A model generated the notes under the pieces. It saw only the letters and a program-made list of their open reading frames with translations, did not search any database and was not told where the DNA came from. Below, one piece after another: positions 57,998-64,000 of a DNA stretch of 64,000 nt. Source of the DNA: Cocos nucifera. Taxonomy: Eukaryota > Streptophyta > Magnoliopsida > Arecales > Arecaceae. Position 1 is the first letter of the stretch. Every line of letters begins with the position of its first letter. The stretch lies in assembly GCA_006176705.1 (NCBI GenBank), contig QRFJ01000484.1, positions 310,001 to 374,000 on the forward strand. Direction: 5' to 3'. A program made the translations under genes and the position numbers.

Positions 57998-59222
57998 TCA
58001 TGGTCGAGGCAGATCTACCCCCTCGAGCTCCTTCAAGTAGTACGTTTTGGGTCGGATGACTTTCGTGACCTCGTAGGGTCCTTTCCAATTTGGGGCAAAT
58101 TTTTTCTGACTTTAAGACTGAGAGATAGCGGCTCATCGAAGTACTAAGTCTCCCACTCTAAATATTTTATCTCTGACTCTGGAGTTATAATATTGGACCA
58201 TCCTTTGCCTATAGGCCGCCATCCAAACTTGGGCTTCTTCTTTTTTTTTCTTCCAGTAGATCGAGGTTGACTCTAAGATCCTGTGAATTATGCTACTCAT
58301 TGAAGGCCATGACCTATGTTGATGGGAGTTTAAGCTCGATTGGGATGACTACCTCCATTCCAAAGGCCAAGGCGAATGATGTTTTTTTAGTCAGTAGCCT
58401 TTGAGTAGTTTGGTATGCCCAGAGGATGTGGTAGAGTTCGTCCACCCAAGCCTCCTTTGCTCTATTGAGTTTTGTTTTGATGTCTTGCAACAGGGTCTGG
58501 TTGGTCACCTCAGCTTTCCCATTTGCCTGTGGGTGAGCTACCGATGTGAAGTGATGGAAGATGTTTAGATTTTCACAGAACTTAGCGAACCTCATCCCAG
58601 CGAACTATCACCCATTATCTGTTATGAGAGTTTGGGGCAGACCAAATCGACGGACGATTGACTTTCAAACGAAGTTCTATATCTTGGCCTTAGTAATTTT
58701 TGCTAGTGGTTCGGCTTTGACCCATTTGGTGAAGTAGTCGATCGCAACCAGGAGGAACTTTTGTTGTCCGAATGCCGTTGAAAAAGGATCAAGTATATCC
58801 ATTCTCCATTATGCAAATGGCCAAGGTACGCTTAGTGGAATAAGCTCGAAGGCTGGCTGTCTTTGTATGTTTGCATTTCTCTGACAGCGGTCATATTTCT
58901 TGACGTACTCCATGGAATCATGGTACAAGGTCGGCCAATAGTACCCTTGCCAAAGTAGTTTTTGTGATAGGGATCTGGCTCCTACATGACTTTCAAAAAT
59001 TCCCTCGTGCACTTTTCATAATGCAAAATCGACCTCTGAAGGTCGAAGATATCTCAGTAGTGGTAGCAAATATGACCTTTTATACAACTTGCCCTTATAC
59101 AAAATATACCAGAAGGCTTGATTTTTGAGTTTCTGAGCTTCTTTCAGATCACGAGGAAGAACTCCCTTTTTGAGATAGGTAACTAACGGATCAATCCAGC
59201 TCGGCTCGAGCTTTGTCTGCAT
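57998..59222 (-). pseudogene. pol: Gypsy D integrase
   Basis: The N-terminal zinc region has both His (HEGIFESH) but one Cys is Tyr (KKYDRC). The core has a WRMDILDPF stretch (first Asp, after a stop at about 58808), LITDNG (second Asp), and HPQANGKAEVTNQ (Glu). The C-terminal end has a NWKGPYEVTKVIRP stretch at about 58075-58030. Stops and gaps separate 59222-59016, 59012-58809 and 58595-58314. Residues of the catalytic triad survive but the frame does not. Confidence 0.82.
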
Positions 59223-59351
59223 AATGAGCTATGATTCCTCTAAGCTTGGACACTTTAGAGTTTCAAAAAATACTTCTTTGGATAGTTCGGCTAGGACTAA
59301 AGTGGTCAATTTAGAGAGAAGGTCGGCTCTCATATTTTCTACCCTCGGAAT

Positions 59352-60134
59352 CTATCGAATACCAAAACTGCCGAAGGTCGGAGTCAAATTCTTTACTTTC
59401 TCAAGGTATTTTATCATACTTTCCTCCCGTGCTTCATAGTTGTCACTAACTTGGCCGACCACTAATTGGAAATCATTGTAAACTTGAAGCCGATCTACTT
59501 TTAATTTTTTTGCTATTTTTAACCCGACGATCAACGCTTCATATTCGGCCCCATTATTAGTTGCAGAAAATTTGAAGCATAGTGCATACTTAGCGACGAC
59601 TCCCTCAGGGTTGACTAAAACTAACCTCACACCTGCTCCAACAAAGTTGGATGAACCATCCATGTAAAAGGCCCAAAAACCTTTTGGAAGGTCGGCACTT
59701 TCTTTGGAGAGGCTCGGCTGCAACCACGGGATGCCGATCTCATTTTGCTCAAGCTCGACTTCATCTGGAATGGTACATTCAACTATAAAGTTGGCCAGTG
59801 CTTGAGCCTTGATTGCTGTCCGAGGTCGGTAGTTGATGTCGAACTCTGTTAATTCAATGGCCCATTTTGCAATTCTTCTAGAAGCATCCATTTGATGAAG
59901 GATTGCTCTGATCGACTGATCAGTAAGAAGCATTATAGCATATTCCTGAAAGTAAGATCGAAGTCTTCTTGCTACAATCAGAAGAGCATAAGTCAATTTT
60001 TTCAACTTTGTATATCTAGACTCGGTATCTCTTAGGATCCGACTTATGTAGTAGACTGATCGCTGTACTTTTGCCTCTTCTTTGACTAGGACTGCCACTA
60101 GCATCGTAGGGGAGACCACTAGGTAGAGAAACAA
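59352..60134 (-). pseudogene. pol: Gypsy D double RNase H
   Basis: A 260-codon open frame. Residues about 1-120 are the RT-linked RNase H (YYISRILRDTESRY, then LLTDQS). Residues about 150-260 form a second RNase H: FYMDGSSN (Asp), NNGAEYEAL (Glu), VYNDFQLVVGQV (Asp). This extra domain is a known mark of the plant Tat lineage. It is the longest intact stretch of gypsy D. It ends in the tether leading to integrase. Confidence 0.85.
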
Positions 60135-60157
60135 CTCCTCTCTGAATTCAGATTTGG

Positions 60158-60982
60158 CTAGTAGGGGGATGAGCTGAGGTAGTTCTTGTGCTCATCGAAT
60201 GCCCTTTGGCATTCCTGAGTCCAGCAAAAATATTTCAACTTCCTGAGGATTTGGAAGAAGGGCATGCAGCGTTCGACTGATTTAGAGACAAAATGATTCA
60301 AAGATGCCATCTTCCCAGTCAGACGCTGAACTTTCTTAATGGACTTTGGAGCGGTCATTTCCTGGATAGCTCAAATTTTTTCTAGGTTGGCCTCGATCCC
60401 TCATCTCGAGACCATGAATTCCAAAAAATTTTTTGAGGCTATCCCAAAAGCGCACTTGGTTGGATTTAGCTTTATCTTGTATTTTCTGAGTGCATCGAAA
60501 GCCTCTTCAAGATCGATGACATGATTGACAGTCTTTTGATTTTTGACCAGCATGTCGTCGACGTAAACCTCCATATTGCGGTCGATCTACTCCTTGAAGA
60601 TTTTATTGATCAAGCACTGATAAGTTGCGTCTGTATTTTTAAGCCCGAAGGACATGACCTTGTAACAATAAAGCCCATGATTAGTAATAAAAGCAGTCTT
60701 TTTCTCATCCTCTGATGCCATCTGAATTTGATTCTAGCCAGAGAAGGCATCCATGAAGGTGAGGAGCTCCTAGCCTGAAGTCGCATCTACCAGTTGGTTG
60801 ATTCTAGGCAAAGGATAGCTGTCTTTTAGGTAGGCCTTGTTAAGCTTCTTAAAGTCGATGCACATCCTCTACTTGCCATTGGTTTTCTTGACTAGAATCA
60901 CATTAGAGACCCAAGTCGGATAGCTAACTTTTTGGGTAAATCCAACATTGAAAAGCTTATCGACTTCTTCTGCTATTACCTT
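60158..60982 (-). pseudogene. pol: Gypsy D reverse transcriptase
   Basis: In minus-strand order: a CIDFKKLNKA stretch (about 60870), a MDAFSG stretch (first catalytic Asp, near 60755), MEVYVDDMLV with YVDD intact at 60565-60554, and a thumb region (60358-60158) with KKVQRLTGKMASLNHF. Several single stops interrupt it. Otherwise it is well kept, which suggests a fairly recent insertion. Confidence 0.83.
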
Positions 60983-61890
60983 CTACCTTTCTGATGCATG
61001 GCCTCGAACTCTTTCTTTTACTGGTTGATGCTTGGGGTCAATGGCCAACCGATGTTCTATAACCTCGGCGTCAATCCCAGGCATATCTATCGAAATCCAG
61101 GCAAAGATGTCGGCATTCCTTTGTAAGAAGGTGATGAATTGCTTTCGGACTTCATCTTCCAGATTGGAGCCAATTTGCACCGTATGCTCCGCATTTTCAT
61201 CATTCAAGGGGATGGTCACAAGATCTTTTATGGGCTCACCTCGCTCTTTGGCAAAGTCATCATGGACATCTAGCCCATCAATAGGATAAGGGTTGGATTG
61301 TGCTTCCTTTCGCAGAGCTATTGAGTAGTAATACCTTGCCAGAACTTGATCTCCCTTGACCTCTCCGATTCCATAACTTATCGAAAACTTCATCTTCAAA
61401 TAATAAGTGGGCACCACTGTTCGAAGTGCATTTAAACTAGGTCGGTCGAGAATTGCATTATAAGTGGAGGAAACTTTTACTACCAAAAAATTCACCTATG
61501 CTCTGGATTATTTTAGATATTGTCTGACGGTCACAACTAGAGTCATTACACCTTCAACTGGTACTGTAGTGCTAATGAAGCCTACTAGGGGGGAGTTTAT
61601 TGGTCCAAGCTGACTATTAGATTTTGACATTTTAGAGAAAGCATCATAAAATAAGATGTCAGTCGAACTTTCATTATCAACTAAGATGCGACGTACATCA
61701 TAGTCCTCTATATTTAAAGAAATTACAACCGCATCATTGTACGAAAACTATACTCCCCATGCATCTATCTCAATGAAGGTTATGGGTTCTTTAGTCTTTC
61801 ATCTTTTCACCGATCCTCCAGATTTGCTGACCTCTTCTCATCGAAGTCCCCCAGAGATAGTATTGATTATGCCGAGAGGCGGCCAATCTC
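60983..61890 (-). pseudogene. pol: Gypsy D protease and linker
   Basis: The protease active site appears as VDNESSTDIL near 61685-61655, followed by a stop-broken region. A 170-codon frame (61495-60983) has the FLVV..YNAILDRPSLNALR stretch, which ends the Tat protease region, and a linker ending with DMPGIDAEVIEHRL, just before RT. Confidence 0.75.
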
Positions 61891-61894
61891 CTTG

Positions 61895-63453
61895 TTATTC
61901 TTTTTTTATTGGTGGTTCAGGCTGCGACAGTGCCCTTGATCGATCTTCTCTTGCTTTAGGCCGACGTCTGAGGAATCGACCCAGCCAACCTCTTCTGATG
62001 AGCCCTTCGATCTCATCTTGGAGCTGAATGTATTCTTTAGTATCATGGCCGTGGTCACGATGGTAGAGACAGTATTTGTTAGGATTGTGCTTGCCAGGGT
62101 GAGTACGCATCCTTTCTGGCCTCAGCAGTTGCTCCTTGATCTTCATCAATTCTTGCATTTTTGGAATATTGAGGGGGGCATAGTTGTGAAACCTTCTGAA
62201 GGGAGAACTTCTTCATGCCCTTTTATTGGAGCTTTTTTAACGTCGAGCTCGAGGAGGAGTTCGGGCTCGCTTGCGCTTGGGAGAAGTCTGTGAGCATGGC
62301 TGAACTTCATTCGGCCCTCTATTAGCTGCAAGTTTATTAAATTCACCTGCCTACCGCTCTCCTGCAGCTTTCTCATCCTTCAATTTCAAGATTTCTTCCG
62401 CTCGAGCGTATCCTTCAGCCCGAGCTAGCAGATCGGCAAAGTTCCTAGGGTACTTCTTCTCCAAGAAGAATAATAAATCATTCTTCTGAAGGCCACCCTT
62501 GAGTGCGGCCATTGCAACAGACTGATCCAGATTTTGGACTTTCAATGCAGCAGCATTAAATCAGGTGACATAAGCTCGGATAGATTTTTTCTCCTTCTAC
62601 TTGATATGCATTAGGAAATCCGAACCTCAGCATGGATGTCGGCTGCTGATGAAATAAGCCACAAACTGATGGCTCATCTGGTCAAAGGAGAAGATCGTAT
62701 CCAACTTCAACACCGAGTATCAGTTTCTTACTGCTTTCTTTAAGATGGATGAAAAAGATTGACATAAGATGGCGTCTGGTGCACCATGGAGTAGCATCAT
62801 AATCCAGAAGGCCTCAAAGTGATCGATCGGATCAAAGGTTCTGTCGTAGCTTTCAAAAAGGAAAAGCTTGAAGTTCGGTGGAATGGGCTCTTGCATAATC
62901 CTTTGAGAAAAAGGAGGATCAGTGCAAATATTATTACTATGGGTGGAGGGAGTATGATGAAGCTTTTTGATCTATCGATTCATTTCCTAGAGCCTTTGAT
63001 TGAGGAGATCTTCACGATCATTGATCTCTAGAGTTTTCTGATGGGACATAGGCAAAGCTTTTCCCGAGGTCGAATCATGGTTCGAGCAATGACTTTCCAT
63101 CCTACGTTCTCCTTTTCGGAGGTCATCGATCGGCTAACCCAAATCGACCGTCCTCCGATCAAATCATGGAGCTCCAAAAAAGCTTGCTCCAATCAAATTT
63201 GCCCCGGAGCCTACCGATGTATGGCCTGCACCATCTTCATGAGACCACGAACTTGTTGGACCAGAAGGTTGAACTGCTCCGCATCCACTATGGCTGCAGG
63301 TGGAGCTTGAGTTACCAGAGCTGGAGTGGGAATGGATGTATCTGGATGGGATCTGACTGTAGAGGCTGTTGATCGTCGGATCGAAGCTTTCCTAGGAGGT
63401 ATTTTTTTTGGGAAGAACTCTAGAGAGAAAGAAAAGAGATCGTTGCTGAGCAC
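61895..63453 (-). pseudogene. gag: Gypsy D gag
   Basis: The start at 63453 lies about 40 bases after the primer site. Frames 63453-63211, 62545-62351 and 62376-62146 are joined by frame-broken stretches that still read as a gypsy gag core (near 62790-62600: a FSSILKKAVRNWY-like stretch). A variant knuckle, CLYHRDHGHDTKEY, with the last Cys changed to Tyr, lies at about 62085-62045. The product would form the particle. Confidence 0.75.
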
Positions 63454-63489
63454 TCCTTTAACATTAAGAAAACCTTAGGAATAGAGGGC

Positions 63490-63509
63490 TCTCTTTCTAG
63501 CGCCAATCT
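63490..63509 (-). other. Gypsy D primer binding site
   Basis: Read on the minus strand, TTGGCGCTAGAAAGAG follows the LTR by a few bases. This is the form commonly seen in plant Tat elements; I do not assign the tRNA. Confidence 0.6.
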
Positions 63510-64000
63510 TGTTGGTGCAGAATCTAGTTGACACTGGATCGAGTTGGAGTTGAGGAAGAAGAGGTCATTATCGATGACCTGCAAAATAAAGTCTCATCTG
63601 GAGTCAGTGGTGGTGGCTCCGGCACGACCCTCCGATGATCAAGTTAGCTCTTCTAGCCAACAGAAATGGAGTGCTTGGGTATGAATTCAGCAGAGTTTTG
63701 GGGAAGGAGTAAAGAGCTTAGAGAAAACATATCTGGAGGGTCCCTTTTTATAGACGGAGCTTGTTGTAACCATCCAATAGTGGACCATTCTAGACCATAT
63801 AAAATTTATTACGGAGAGAGATGTCGCTCGTAATAGACTGATAATGATAGCCGTAACCATCTGATAGTGGGGTTTTCTATAGTAGACTGATAAATGACAG
63901 TCGTAACTATCCAAAGAAAGCAGGCGTTCAGAATCTGACTGAAGGAGAAGTCTGTAAGGAGTTTAGCTCTTGGAGAAATTCGACCGCTGGAGGAGCTCGA
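63510..64000 (-). repeat. Gypsy D 5' LTR, incomplete
   Basis: Aligns with 55152-55640 with scattered substitutions and includes the start of the 45-base array. The rest is beyond the window. Confidence 0.82.

Larger units (their letters stand above)
55152..64000 (-). mobile_element. Gypsy D, Tat-lineage element, 5' LTR leaves the window
   Basis: Minus-strand order from the right: 5' LTR (63510 onward), primer site, gag, protease, RT, RNase H, a second RNase H, integrase, a repeat-rich 3' untranslated region, polypurine tract, 3' LTR (55152-56887). The second RNase H and long 3' region mark the plant Tat group. Stops occur in every domain. The right flank, and so the target duplication, is outside the window. 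Confidence 0.88.

Overview
This window reads as plant nuclear heterochromatin. I find no host protein gene, rRNA or tRNA in it. Nearly all 64 kb can be assigned to retroelements inserted into one another. Evidence for a plant genome is the Ty1/copia and Ty3/gypsy Tat-type elements with TG..CA LTRs and initiator-Met tRNA primer sites, plus many pararetrovirus-like fragments. A monocot such as a palm is only a guess; nothing in the sequence fixes the species.

The substrate is a pararetrovirus-like family, called P here. It is present as at least nine pieces (P-a to P-i) in both orientations. From the pieces the gene order is: primer site - leader - a movement-protein-like ORF or a tandem-repeat ORF - gag/capsid-like region - CCHC knuckle - aspartic protease - reverse transcriptase/RNase H - ORF X - TATA box - His/Arg-rich ORF Y - CCATGG cluster - second TATA box - leader - primer site. 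The best unit, P-g, starts and ends next to the primer site and is about 7.5 kb once its insert is discounted. This fits a circular caulimovirid-like genome better than an LTR element. Every P copy is broken. Layout: P-a 1-3683 (+), P-b 3684-4165 (+), P-c 4166-5047 (-), P-d 5048-5952 and 19345-20394 (+), P-e 20395-22633 and 24411-26140 (-), P-f 26141-28585 and 31213-34710 (+), P-g 34711-37502 and 48100-52788 (+), P-h 52807-54562 (-), P-i 54563-55151 (+).

Younger elements sit inside P. Copia B (5953-19344, minus strand, AAATT target duplication) interrupts P-d and is itself split by copia A (7276-17598, plus strand, 2.3 kb LTRs). A gypsy-like solo LTR (22634-24410, TAAGT duplication) splits P-e. 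A solo LTR of family A (28586-31212) splits P-f. Copia C (37503-48099, 3.05 kb LTRs, CTTAT/CTTGT) splits P-g. A Tat-lineage gypsy element D (55152 to beyond the window end, minus strand) cuts P-i.

The main leads are: ORF Y, a small His/Arg-rich gene behind its own TATA box in every P copy that reaches it; a P lineage whose copies share the same two deletions removing the reverse transcriptase core; an 8-copy W-box cluster in the family A LTR; a nested RNA hairpin in the copia A leader; and a leader module of about 60 bp shared by P and copia C.
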